Assembly (NCBI RefSeq): GCF_018130385.1
Contig: NZ_JAFCLU010000023.1
Coordinates: forward strand, 59,085 to 123,084
Direction of reading: 5' to 3'
Length of the DNA stretch: 64,000 bases
DNA from: Bradyrhizobium sp. AUGA SZCCT0283
GTDB lineage: Bacteria; Pseudomonadota; Alphaproteobacteria; Rhizobiales; Xanthobacteraceae
The notes below the pieces were generated by a model. The model was not told the origin of the DNA, did not search any database, and worked only from the letters and a program-made list of their open reading frames with translations. Of the stretch, positions 25,616 to 34,460 are shown in pieces (the first letter of the stretch is position 1; each line of letters starts with the position of its first letter). Made by a program: the position numbers and the translations under genes.

Positions 25616-26421
25616 GCGGCTTCTCCGCCGAATGGCTGGCCTTGCGGGAAAGCTATGACTTACGCGCCCGTAATCCGATCGTCCTCGACGCGGTGGCCAC
25701 CCTGTTCAAATCGCACGACGCAATAAGCGTCATCGATCTCGCCTGCGGCGCGGGCTCCACCGTCCGCGCGCTCAGCTCACACTTGCCGGCACGACAGCGC
25801 TGGGATCTCGTGGACAACGATCAACGCCTGCTGACTTTGGCGTGTAGCGGAAAATCTACCGGTGATGTCAGGCTGAATGCCATTCCACTCGATATCAGCG
25901 GCAATTTCGAAGTGGTGCTCGACGGCACAAAAGACGTGATCACGATCTCTGCCCTGCTCGATCTCGTCTCCGAAAACTGGCTGGATCGCTTTACCCGCCA
26001 TGTCGCCTCGCACGCGCTGCCGGTCTATGCAGCACTGACCTACGATGGCCGCATCGACATTTCCCCGTCCGATCCGCTCGATGAGGCCATCACATCTGCG
26101 GTCAATGCCCATCAGCGCACCGACAAGGGCTTTGGGCCGGCGCTTGGCCCATCGGCCGCCGCTGCGGCCATGTCGCGGCTTGAGGCGCTGGGATATTCGG
26201 TAGTTCACGGCAACTCCGATTGGGTGATCGGAGCTGCCGACCAGGAGATCCAGCTCGAATTGCTGGCCGGATGGGCTGCTGCCGCGAGTGAAATCGAAGC
26301 GCTACCGCGCCGCGATATCGACAACTGGTTGGCAAGACGGAAGAACGAGGTCGGCGCACGCGCTTCAACGATGCGCGTGGGTCATGTCGACTTTCTTGCA
26401 ACGCCGATTGCTACCCGCTGA
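25612..26421 (+). CDS. Class I SAM-dependent methyltransferase
   Basis: 269 residues. VIDLACGAGSTVRAL (about 40-54) is motif I and WDLVDNDQRLLTLA motif II, while DVITISALLDLVSENW is the post-II acceptor region. The start overlaps the GT4 stop as ATGA. The acceptor cannot be predicted from sequence; the position suggests the glycosylated intermediate of the cluster. Its last 40 bases overlap, tail to tail, the convergent RibD-like reductase gene. Confidence 0.8.
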   Translation: MSGFSAEWLALRESYDLRARNPIVLDAVATLFKSHDAISVIDLACGAGSTVRALSSHLPARQRWDLVDNDQRLLTLACSGKSTGDVRLNAIPLDISGNFEVVLDGTKDVITISALLDLVSENWLDRFTRHVASHALPVYAALTYDGRIDISPSDPLDEAITSAVNAHQRTDKGFGPALGPSAAAAAMSRLEALGYSVVHGNSDWVIGAADQEIQLELLAGWAAAASEIEALPRRDIDNWLARRKNEVGARASTMRVGHVDFLATPIATR

Positions 26422-27236
26422 TCAGACAGGTCGCAATCGAACAGGACATCGTCCTCGATTCTGTGCACGCGGACCTGCATCCGGTGGGCCTGATCGGCCC
26501 GTTCGAGCGGCGGCAACTCGATCCCGGGGCCTCCAGCGCCCAACATGACGGGCGCCACGTTTACATGCAACCGATCGAGACACCGCGCCGCGATAAAACG
26601 CGACACGGTATCAGCACCGCCCTCAATCAAAATTCGGCCCATCCCTGCACCGGCCAGCGACGTCACGATGGCGGACGGAGCAATGTTTCCGTCCTCCGCA
26701 GGCAAGGTGATGACCTCAACGCCGGGGGGCGGTGTGGCCCGCGAGGCATCTGTCGTAATCAACAGACGGCGAACACCGTCGTCGGCGAACAACTTGGCAT
26801 TCGCTCCGAGGCGCCCTCTCGGATCGATCACGGCACGGGCTGGCTGGGGACCAGCGACTTGTCTGACCGTCAATTGCGGGTTGTCAGCCAGCGCCGTTCC
26901 AACGCCGACCACGACAATATCGACCAGCGCGCGAAGCCGATGCAGATGTTCGATCCCGGCCGGACAGTTGATATACTTCGAGTGGCCCGTCGCCGTCGCG
27001 ACCCGACCGTCGAGCGATTGGCCGACCTGCCCGACAATCACGAGATCGTCCACCGTCCCGGTGCGCAACGGGCCGAACAAATCCGCCCAGGCTTGCGGCA
27101 GGGGTTGCTGTCCTTTACGAAAATGCTCGACAAAGCTCTCCCAGGTATCGGGAGAAGCAAATTTGCGGGTGGGGAAATTGCTAAGCTGCACGGCAGAATT
27201 CGGTTCTCGCGAGTTATCAATGATACTATCTGCCAC
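26382..27236 (-). CDS. RibD C-terminal-type reductase (stand-alone)
   Basis: 284 residues from a GTG. After about 60 extra N-terminal residues, VIVGQVGQSLDGRVAT, SKYINCPAGIEH, VVGVGTALADNPQLTVR and RILIEGGADTVSRF reproduce the RibD/RibG reductase domain, a DHFR fold using NADPH. The deaminase domain is missing. In riboflavin synthesis this domain reduces the ribosyl side chain of the GTP cyclohydrolase II product to ribityl. A free-standing copy beside a GTP cyclohydrolase II suggests the same reaction without, or before, deamination. It is transcribed opposite to its neighbours and divergent from the cyclohydrolase gene by about 90 bases. Confidence 0.85.
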   Translation of the reverse strand: MADSIIDNSREPNSAVQLSNFPTRKFASPDTWESFVEHFRKGQQPLPQAWADLFGPLRTGTVDDLVIVGQVGQSLDGRVATATGHSKYINCPAGIEHLHRLRALVDIVVVGVGTALADNPQLTVRQVAGPQPARAVIDPRGRLGANAKLFADDGVRRLLITTDASRATPPPGVEVITLPAEDGNIAPSAIVTSLAGAGMGRILIEGGADTVSRFIAARCLDRLHVNVAPVMLGAGGPGIELPPLERADQAHRMQVRVHRIEDDVLFDCDLSDQRVAIGVARKST

Positions 27237-27325
27237 TCGATCCTAAAAATCCATCTGATTTCTGGCGGAATGATTCAGGACTTTCGGTGTTCCACGAACG
27301 CGCCCAGTAAAAGAAAGTCGTGCAA

Positions 27326-28462
27326 ATGAACGCAGCCCTCTCTCCTGCAAGCTCTGCCCTGTTTGGCGACGAGGAACACCTCAGCGTTAGCCGCGCTTTG
27401 GGCGAACTGCGAGCGGGAAGGCCGATTCGTGTTAACGCCCTTGGTGAGGTATTGTTCGCTTTGCCCGTGGAGAGCCTTGACGACCAACGGCTGCACGAAT
27501 TTGTGGAGCTGTGCGGCCCAAATGCGCCGGAGCTGGTAGTGACGCAACAGCGAGCGCGCGCCATCGGAATTGAGGCATCAACGCCGATGGCCTTGTCGCT
27601 TTCCAGAGAGGCCCGTACGAGCGATATCTTCGCCCTCGCTGCCGATGATGAACGCAGGGGTCGTTTTTCATCGAAGGCGAAGGCTGCCGGCCGCGCCGCC
27701 AAGGCGGCGATCCGGCTCGTCAAACTCAGCCGTAGCCTGCCGGCGGTTCTTGCAGCAAACGTGGCGAACATCCACAGCGACCTGATGCGTTCTATTGTCG
27801 CCGTTGAGGCGCACGCGGTCGAGCGCTTTGCTGTAAGCAAAGCGAACGCGTTGGCCGTGGCAAGCGAAGCCTCAATTCCGCTCGCGTCGGGCACAGCGGC
27901 CCGCTTTGTTGTGTTTCGTGACGCTCTCGGCGTCGATCAGGTCGCCATCATCATCGGCGAGCCCGATTTTGCTGAGCCGATTCCGGTTCGGCTTCATTCG
28001 GCATGCCTGACCGGCGACGTTTTTGGCTCTCGACGATGCGACTGTGGCGACCAGCTTCGGCTCGCGATAACGCGCCTGGAAAGCCTCGGTGGTGGCGTCA
28101 TTCTGTACCTGGCCCAAGAGGGCCGCGGCATTGGTCTTGCGAACAAGATGCGAGCCTATCGATTGCAGGACGCGGGGCTGGATACGCGCGACGCCAACAC
28201 GATGCTGGGTTTCGAGGACGATGAGCGCGACTATGGAGTTGCGGCGATGATGCTGCGAACGCTGAACTGTACGCGGATCGTGTTGCTTACCAACAACCCA
28301 GCCAAGCTCGACGGTCTCACAAAAGCCGATATCGAGATCGCCGCCCGCGTTCCGCTCGAGGCGCCGATCAATCCCCACAACAGGCGTTACCTGACCACAA
28401 AAGCAATACGCTCCGGGCACAAATTCGTTACTCTAAAAGCTTCCGCTAGCGAAAAGTCCTGA
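27326..28462 (+). CDS. GTP cyclohydrolase II with a degenerate N-terminal domain
   Basis: 378 residues from the ATG at 27326 (a GTG six bases earlier is possible). The C-terminal half is a complete RibA. Zinc ligands are C227, C238 and C240 in SACLTGDVFGSRRCDCGD; LAQEGRGIGLANK, GFEDDERDYGVAAMML and LLTNNPAKLDGL are the GTP-binding and catalytic motifs. The N-terminal half (VSRALGELRAGRPIRV onward) is reminiscent of the start of RibB, dihydroxybutanone-phosphate synthase, but the DxxxREnEgD acidic motif is absent, so it is not a working RibB. The enzyme should open GTP to the 2,5-diaminopyrimidinone ribosyl phosphate that feeds the cluster. Confidence 0.88.
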   Translation: MNAALSPASSALFGDEEHLSVSRALGELRAGRPIRVNALGEVLFALPVESLDDQRLHEFVELCGPNAPELVVTQQRARAIGIEASTPMALSLSREARTSDIFALAADDERRGRFSSKAKAAGRAAKAAIRLVKLSRSLPAVLAANVANIHSDLMRSIVAVEAHAVERFAVSKANALAVASEASIPLASGTAARFVVFRDALGVDQVAIIIGEPDFAEPIPVRLHSACLTGDVFGSRRCDCGDQLRLAITRLESLGGGVILYLAQEGRGIGLANKMRAYRLQDAGLDTRDANTMLGFEDDERDYGVAAMMLRTLNCTRIVLLTNNPAKLDGLTKADIEIAARVPLEAPINPHNRRYLTTKAIRSGHKFVTLKASASEKS

Positions 28463-28521
28463 ACCTGCAATGCCATTATTCGCGTTGAGCTGTCTGATGC
28501 CTTGTATGGACAGTCGTTGAC

Positions 28522-29964
28522 ATGTCCGGCCAGGCACTGCGCCTCGATGACCGTTCGTTCCGGCTTCTGATCGTTGGAGCAGGCCTATCTTGGTCCGTCG
28601 CATTCGTTTTCATTGCACTATTCTACCAACTTGAACTCTATGGCGATGGCGCGATGTTTTCGTACGCTGTCGCTGTCCGGGATGTTTGGGCCTTCCATTG
28701 GCATAACATCTCTGGCCGAACGTCCGTCTTCCTGTTGACCCTGCTGCCGGCTGAGGCGCTCGTCGGAATTACGAGCAATCCCTGGGCTGGAATCATCGCC
28801 TATGGTCTACTTTTCTATATTTCTCCATTGGTGGGACTGGCCGTGACCTACGCGGCCGACCGCTCACCGGGCCGCCTCATCTTTGTCTATGCGTGCGGCT
28901 CCACAGCCTTGCTTTGCCCACTGATCTTCGGCTTTCCCACGGAGATGTGGCTCGCCCACGCGATATTCTGGCCTGCATTGGCGCTGAGCCACTATGCGAA
29001 ACCGACCAGGGCTGGCGCCTTACTGGTGTTTACCGCGTGGCTCCTGCTGGCTTTCACGCACGAAGGAGCTCTGGTGTTGCTGCTGACCATCGGAGCAATG
29101 CTGACGCCGCGTGGATTATGGAGCGCAACTTTCGTACGTGCCGCGATCATCTTGATGATTATTGTGATACTGGCCTCGGTATCGAAGATCGCTCTTCCGC
29201 CCGATGACTATTACGCAGACGCATTCTTGCGGGCCGCTCTGCACTTCTTCGATCTCGAGATCTTGAAAGTAGGGGTCGTCCAGTTATTGCTGGCAGCGGT
29301 CATCGCCTACGGCGCGATCCTCATGCTGTTGTCAATATGGCTCCCGAGAGGGGCGTGCATTTGCGCTCTGGGAATCTTGATCGGATTGCTATGCATCTAC
29401 TGGCTGTATTTCGATCATTCCGTCCATGCGAGCAGCCGCTATTATTTGCGGACCGCCCTGGTCGTCGCCACACCTCTGCTCGGCGCGTTGGGTGCCATAA
29501 CCACCATGACCAGAGAAGGGATTGCCCCCAATCGATTAGCGAGGCTGCGGCACGCCCTCAACTCGCCCCGTGGCGGGACGCTGTGCGCCCTCGCCTCGAT
29601 CTTTCTCGTGGTGACCTTGATTCATGCGATCGAAACCAGGAAATTCGTCGCGTCGTGGAGCGATTACCGTGACGCAATTGCGATGCTGGCGATGAATAGC
29701 GATTCCGACCCTGCGCTCGGTGATCCGCGCTTTGTCTCGGCCGAGCGAATTTCGCCAACCCTCGCTCCCCTATCGTGGTTCTCGACTATTCCTTATCTGT
29801 CAATCATTCTCTCGAATTTCTCGCCGAATAGGCTGGTCATCGATCCCGCTGGAAATTACTTCTGGTTATCCTGCAGAACAGCAACAAGGAACAAGGATGC
29901 GGAGCTTGTCGTTCCGGTACAGACCCGTGACTTGGTCCGGGTTTATTCGTGCCTGCATCGATAA
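28522..29964 (+). CDS. Polytopic membrane protein, unknown (GT-C-like topology)
   Basis: 480 residues with about 11 membrane segments. An early loop, YQLELYGDGAMFSYAVAVRD, is acidic and may correspond to the catalytic loop of a GT-C-type membrane glycosyltransferase, and a small soluble C-terminal domain follows the last segment. No family is recognised. It lies 60 bases behind the GTP cyclohydrolase II gene and 58 bases before the HAD phosphatase gene in the same direction, so it may export or further glycosylate the cluster product (inference). Confidence 0.7.
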   Translation: MSGQALRLDDRSFRLLIVGAGLSWSVAFVFIALFYQLELYGDGAMFSYAVAVRDVWAFHWHNISGRTSVFLLTLLPAEALVGITSNPWAGIIAYGLLFYISPLVGLAVTYAADRSPGRLIFVYACGSTALLCPLIFGFPTEMWLAHAIFWPALALSHYAKPTRAGALLVFTAWLLLAFTHEGALVLLLTIGAMLTPRGLWSATFVRAAIILMIIVILASVSKIALPPDDYYADAFLRAALHFFDLEILKVGVVQLLLAAVIAYGAILMLLSIWLPRGACICALGILIGLLCIYWLYFDHSVHASSRYYLRTALVVATPLLGALGAITTMTREGIAPNRLARLRHALNSPRGGTLCALASIFLVVTLIHAIETRKFVASWSDYRDAIAMLAMNSDSDPALGDPRFVSAERISPTLAPLSWFSTIPYLSIILSNFSPNRLVIDPAGNYFWLSCRTATRNKDAELVVPVQTRDLVRVYSCLHR

Positions 29965-30022
29965 GCCAGGGGCGATGTCCCGTGACAGCGAGATCACCAA
30001 CGACCTACGTTGAGAGATAGTC

Positions 30023-30682
30023 TTGAAACTAATCATCTTTGATTTCGACGGCACATTGGTCGACAGCCGCTCGCTGATTCTGGAGAGCCATCGAATCGTA
30101 TTTGCCGAATTTCAATTGCCTGCCCCATCGCCCGCCGACAGTCTTGCGCTGGTCGGAAAGTCACTCGATGTCATTCTGACTCAGCTGGCCGGCCCGACGG
30201 CCCCTATACTTGAGATGGTCAGGGCTTACGATCTCCTGCTGCCGCAACTGAGAGCGGATCCCGCCTTTGCCGAACGGCCATTCGACGGAGTTGGCGACCT
30301 TCTGTATGAGCTCAGTTCTACTTCGGGTACCGTTCTGGGCATCGCGACCGGGCACAGGTCTGACACGGTCGCTCCCGCGCTGGAAACGCTGCGATGGAAC
30401 AACTTTTTTCAAACCATTCAGGCCGCCGACATGGCGCCCTCCAAACCCCATCCCGGGATGCTCCTTCAGGCACTCGCGGCAACAGGGGCAACGCCCGAGA
30501 ATGCGATCTTCATTGGGGACACCACTTTTGACGTGGAGATGGCTCAGGCAGCCCAGTTGCGGTCGATCGGTGTCGGCTGGGGATATCATCGGGCGGACCG
30601 ATTGATGGCGGCTGGGGCATACCGCGTTGCCAAGGCCGTCGACGAGCTAAGAAGCTGTATTCGATCTTTCATGAACGAGTGA
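30023..30682 (+). CDS. HAD superfamily phosphatase (Gph-like)
   Basis: 219 residues from a TTG. IFDFDGTLVDS (4-14) holds the nucleophile Asp and the acid Asp. GIATGHRSD is motif II, SKPHPGML motif III with the Lys, and FIGDTTFDVEMA motif IV with the metal-binding Asps. The cap is the helical C1 type of phosphoglycolate phosphatases. HAD proteins supply the missing phosphatase of bacterial riboflavin synthesis, so this enzyme fits as the step that removes the 5'-phosphate left from GTP. That role rests on context only. Confidence 0.85.
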   Translation: MKLIIFDFDGTLVDSRSLILESHRIVFAEFQLPAPSPADSLALVGKSLDVILTQLAGPTAPILEMVRAYDLLLPQLRADPAFAERPFDGVGDLLYELSSTSGTVLGIATGHRSDTVAPALETLRWNNFFQTIQAADMAPSKPHPGMLLQALAATGATPENAIFIGDTTFDVEMAQAAQLRSIGVGWGYHRADRLMAAGAYRVAKAVDELRSCIRSFMNE

Positions 30683-30721
30683 ACCGACCGTCCAGAGTCC
30701 CTGGAGGTACGCCGTGTCGTA

Positions 30722-30943
30722 TCATTTCCGGCGTAATCGATGTCTTCGAATCGGAATCAGATCCTCAGGGGGAGGAAATTTATCTGAAGAGGTAACCCAC
30801 TCGATCAAGCGCAGTGCAATTTCGTTCTGCTCTGCCTTGCGCAGCAGCTCATCTCGTTCGTCACCGGCGGGAAGCCCTCTGGCCTTCTCGCGAAGTCTTT
30901 TGATTTGATCGCTCAGGCGATCAACGTGAGACGCTTTGTCCAA
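30722..30943 (-). CDS. Small conserved-type protein, 73 aa
   Basis: TTG start at 30943. The product is a helical, strongly charged peptide containing LREKARGLPAGDERDELLRK and AEQNEIALRLIEWV. It resembles a small Bradyrhizobium protein type with the pattern RLREKA-LP-G-ERDEL-RKA, of unknown function. The start codon has no convincing ribosome binding site, which lowers confidence, but the coding character and the family resemblance are good. It is convergent with the HAD gene. Confidence 0.5.
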   Translation of the reverse strand: MDKASHVDRLSDQIKRLREKARGLPAGDERDELLRKAEQNEIALRLIEWVTSSDKFPPPEDLIPIRRHRLRRK

Positions 30944-31407
30944 GATCGAATACTTCCAGTTTGGCAGCTGTTTGTAGGGTACGGGCTGTTCGCCGGAAGG
31001 TTTCGAACCGTTGAGAGATTATCCGCCCCCCTCAACGACCCGCCTGGCTTTCAGCCGGGGGGCGCGAAGGCTGCGTCGGGTAGCGTTTGTCCCCGCACGC
31101 CAAGAAACCCAAAATGGGGCAAGTTCCCAGAAATGAAACGCGACGATACGGAAGCGGATCAGCAAATAGGCCGGCTATTGATCTTCACCAACGCGGCTTC
31201 ACAATGCTGTCGGTGCAGAGCGTTGAGATTGAATTGGTGATTCAAATGCGGTGGCGAACACACCCAAGCCGTACTCGCCGCGTTGAACGCGGGCGGGTTC
31301 GATTCACGGGAGCTGTGATGGACTCCTGACCGCATAGATCGCGCGACGACAGAGGTCCACGAGCATATTATCTCGCCCGCAGCGGGAGTTAGCCGGCGCA
31401 GCAAAGA
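30944..31407. other. Gap without supported genes
   Basis: I see only short overlapping frames with no domain or ribosome binding site. No repeat longer than about ten bases stands out. The stretch precedes a truncated cupin gene and probably contains the debris of that gene's missing 5' part. Confidence 0.4.
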
Positions 31408-31731
31408 TTGTGGACGGCTACGCGAGCCGTGATCTGGCCTGAGTTGCGGCGGGTCGCCATCGACCTGCGAGCACAATTGAGTCATCGCGCCCCGGCGTTT
31501 CACTCAAATGTATTCCGACCCGACTTCTTCCAGCACACCGGTGAAAAGGCGGGCTACATACTGTCGGGCAGCCTGCGTCTGTGGCTCGACCACGAGGCCC
31601 ATGTCCTGGAGGCGGGCGATAGTTTCCGCTTCCCGAGTATCGTACCACACATGTTCGACAATCCGACGCAGCAGGTAGCGCGCGTCATCTGGGTGACGAC
31701 GCTGCGCCGAACCGATCCGCCTGCTGGTTGA
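31408..31731 (+). pseudogene. Cupin sensor domain left from an HTH-cupin regulator
   Basis: 107 codons. FRPDFFQHTGEKAGYILSGS, then LRLWLDHEAHVLEAGDSFRF and PHMFDNPTQQVARVIWVTT form a complete cupin-2 barrel of the type found at the C-terminus of Xre-family regulators (e.g. PuuR-like). The N-terminal HTH is absent, and the first 28 residues do not look like a natural start. I read it as a truncated gene; a stand-alone cupin is the alternative. Confidence 0.55.
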
Positions 31732-32486
31732 AGCGCGATGCGGCCGCTTACGTTGTTACGTTGCGGCATCGCGTCGCGAGATAACGAAGCGCAACGCTGC
31801 GCGCTTGATTGTCATTTGGCGTGCAATTGGTCTAGACTAGTGTAGCCGCCGCTTCACTCAGCGCCGATCAGTCTCGCCTGAAGCAGGTCGGCCTTCGCTC
31901 TTCGCTACATTTGACACCCTCTCAACACACCCGTCTGCCGCTGACGCCAACGCACTCGTTGCGGCGTGCTCACATTGGCTGTCTCCAAATTTTCTTTGAT
32001 CTGCCGGTGCACACATCGTGCACACGCCGCCTTCTAACCAATCTAAAAAAATTGAACTCTCGCTCCAATCCATCATGAGCAAGTTTGAACTAACTTCAGC
32101 AAGTGTCATCGAACGTCAAACGCGCAAATCTGAGCTCATGGGAATGCTGCGATAGGTTCAAATCCCGAGGCGCCACACCGATACCGACACTCACTGAGAG
32201 TTCGATCTAGCCGAGTTAAGTTTCCCATAAATAATTGAAAAAACTGCCCCAAGCGTGGTACTTAAGAAGGTTCGCCACGCGGCGGACCTAATCTACGGTG
32301 AAGCCGACCTTTATAACGTGACCGCGCTGGAGCGCGACCAAGTTCCCTTAAGCAAGACCAGACCTGAGATATGGCGCAAGCGCCCTCCCCCGAAGCGAAG
32401 CCAGAAAGCAGCGAGAGGATTGCCTTCGTAAGCAAAAGCGTCGCCCGATTCGACCCTTGCCAACCAAATCGGGTTTGATGTCCGAA
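31732..32486. other. Gap without supported genes (3' flank of the efflux operon)
   Basis: Lower GC than its neighbours and full of stops in all frames. One minus-strand frame (31858-32109) has no coding character. A GGTTCAAATCCC string at 32157-32168 looks like a tRNA T-arm but has no matching arms around it. Nothing else can be supported. Confidence 0.4.
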
Positions 32487-34460
32487 CTAATGTCGGAACG
32501 CTTCGGCCGGTTCGAGCGCGGCGGCACGCGAGGCGGGGTAGACTCCGGACAGCAGACCGATCACGCCGCCAACAGCTGGCGCAAGCAAGGGAGCGAGCGG
32601 GTCGAGCACCGGAGTCCAGACCTGATACGCCGATACACCCACCACGATCAGCACGCCGACGCTGGATCCGAGCAGTCCCCCCACGACACCCATCGACGCA
32701 CTCTCGATGAGGAATTGTGAGGCGATGTGGCGGCGCGTCGCCCCAATGGCACGACGCAGTCCAATCTCCGCCGTCCGCTCCATTACGCCCACCAGGGTGA
32801 TATTTGCGATCCCGAGAGCGCCGACTACGAGCGACAGGCCACCCAGCAGCAGGAACATCATATTGAGATCGGTTTGCACGTCATCGCGTACGCGCCGCGG
32901 CTCCTGGGGCAGCTGCACGCGAAGCGCGCGCGGGTCGTCGGGCCGCAGCGCCGCCCGGGCCTGCAGCGCGATCAGGGAAGCAGCGCCAATCTTCGTCTCC
33001 ACGACCACCATGCCAGGCCCGAACAGGCTGAAGTGCTGTCGCGCCGTGCCCTCGGGAATGATGACCGAGCCGAGAAGTTCCGGCTTTCGGACCACATCGC
33101 GAAGGACACCGATCACGAGATAGAGGTGATCGCCGACATAGATCGCAGGCAGCCGCTCGACGCCGGCGATGCCCAGGCGGCGCGCGGCATCGGGACCGAG
33201 GATCGCGACGCGCTCGGAGCGTGCAGAATGCCCGCCGTCAATGAACCGTCCCGAGGCGAGGTCGGCACGCACGGCGCGGAACAACTCCGGTGAGGCAGCA
33301 CGCACCGCCAGTTTGAATGCCGTCTGATTGGACGGATCCATCACCGGAGAGGCGCTGACGAGCGTGTCATGGACATTGACATCGCTGAGCAGGCCCGCGG
33401 CCACCACGCCGTTTAACCGGATGAGTCGTTCCGGAGCGTCCCACGGAATGGCACGCGGATCAATCGTGCCGGTCGCCATTCCCGGCCGCGCGGTGATGAA
33501 AAGTTCCGTGGCCGCAAGTTGATCGAACTGACTGATGATGCGGTTGCCGGCGGTTCGCGCAAGACCGATAGTGGCCACCAATGCCGACATGCCGATCACG
33601 ATGCCGAGCACCGTCAGCGCCATGCGGGCCGGCCGTGCAATCGCCCCCGCGATCGCCTCGGAGACAAGGTCGCGCATCGTGATCCCGGAAGAGGCAATGC
33701 CCGCCCTGGATGGAGGCGGCAATGCCGCCTCGCTTCCACCAAAGAGCCTACCATCCTTCATGTTGACCCGGCGCGAGCCCCGGCGCGCAACGTTTTCGTC
33801 GTGCGTGACGACGACAATCGTCATACCCTCCCTGTTGAGCTCGGTGAAGAAATCCAGGATCGACTCGGTGTTCTTGGAATCAAGATTGCCGGTCGGCTCG
33901 TCGCACAAGAGCAAGCTCGGTGAACCCATCAGGGCGCGGGCGATCGCCACCCGTTGACATTCGCCGCCGGACAATTTGGAAGGCAGAAAATCCGCACGAT
34001 GTGCGAGGCCGACGCGGCGAATTTCCTCCATCGCCCGTTCGCGCCGCCCGCGTCCGCTGTGCCTGCGGTATACTTCCGCCAGCATGACGTTCTCGAGGAC
34101 GGTGCGATAAGGCAGCAAGTGGAATGACTGAAAGATGAATCCAACGCGGCGGCTGCGCAGTCCGGCCCGCTCATTCTCGCTCAGTGTCGTCGTTTCGATA
34201 CCATCAAAAAGGTACTTTCCGCCGGTCGGACGGTCGAGGCAACCGAGGATATTCAACAGCGTGGATTTCCCCGAACCGGACGGCCCGGTTATCGACAGCC
34301 ATTCGCCGCGCTGCAACACAAGGTCGACATCGATCAAGGCGTCGACCGCGGGATCGGTCCCGAATCGCTTGCACACTTTACGCAGGTCGAGCACATGGTC
34401 GGCATCGGCAGCAACCGCCTTGGTCGGCAATGCCTCCGGTATGTTTTCCACGAGCTTCAT
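32487..34460 (-). CDS. MacB-like ABC transporter (fused ATPase-permease)
   Basis: 657 residues. The N-terminal ATPase has Walker A GPSGSGKSTLLN, signature LSGGECQRVAIARAL, Walker B LLLCDEPTGNLDS and the switch His in VVVTHDE. The permease has four membrane segments: one near 285, then three at the C-terminus around MFLLLGGLSLVVGALGIANI. A MacB-type periplasmic domain lies between. MacB works with an adaptor and TolC to expel macrolides, peptides or lipids. The start overlaps the upstream adaptor stop (ATGA at 34457-34460). It is the last gene of the 14-kb minus-strand efflux block. Confidence 0.88.
   Translation of the reverse strand: MKLVENIPEALPTKAVAADADHVLDLRKVCKRFGTDPAVDALIDVDLVLQRGEWLSITGPSGSGKSTLLNILGCLDRPTGGKYLFDGIETTTLSENERAGLRSRRVGFIFQSFHLLPYRTVLENVMLAEVYRRHSGRGRRERAMEEIRRVGLAHRADFLPSKLSGGECQRVAIARALMGSPSLLLCDEPTGNLDSKNTESILDFFTELNREGMTIVVVTHDENVARRGSRRVNMKDGRLFGGSEAALPPPSRAGIASSGITMRDLVSEAIAGAIARPARMALTVLGIVIGMSALVATIGLARTAGNRIISQFDQLAATELFITARPGMATGTIDPRAIPWDAPERLIRLNGVVAAGLLSDVNVHDTLVSASPVMDPSNQTAFKLAVRAASPELFRAVRADLASGRFIDGGHSARSERVAILGPDAARRLGIAGVERLPAIYVGDHLYLVIGVLRDVVRKPELLGSVIIPEGTARQHFSLFGPGMVVVETKIGAASLIALQARAALRPDDPRALRVQLPQEPRRVRDDVQTDLNMMFLLLGGLSLVVGALGIANITLVGVMERTAEIGLRRAIGATRRHIASQFLIESASMGVVGGLLGSSVGVLIVVGVSAYQVWTPVLDPLAPLLAPAVGGVIGLLSGVYPASRAAALEPAEAFRH

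Noticed and set aside
32150..32185. GGTTCAAATCCC string resembling a tRNA T-arm
   Set aside because: The bases around it do not form a 5-bp T stem, and no D-arm, anticodon arm or acceptor partner is found within 90 bases upstream. It is at best a tRNA-end fragment.
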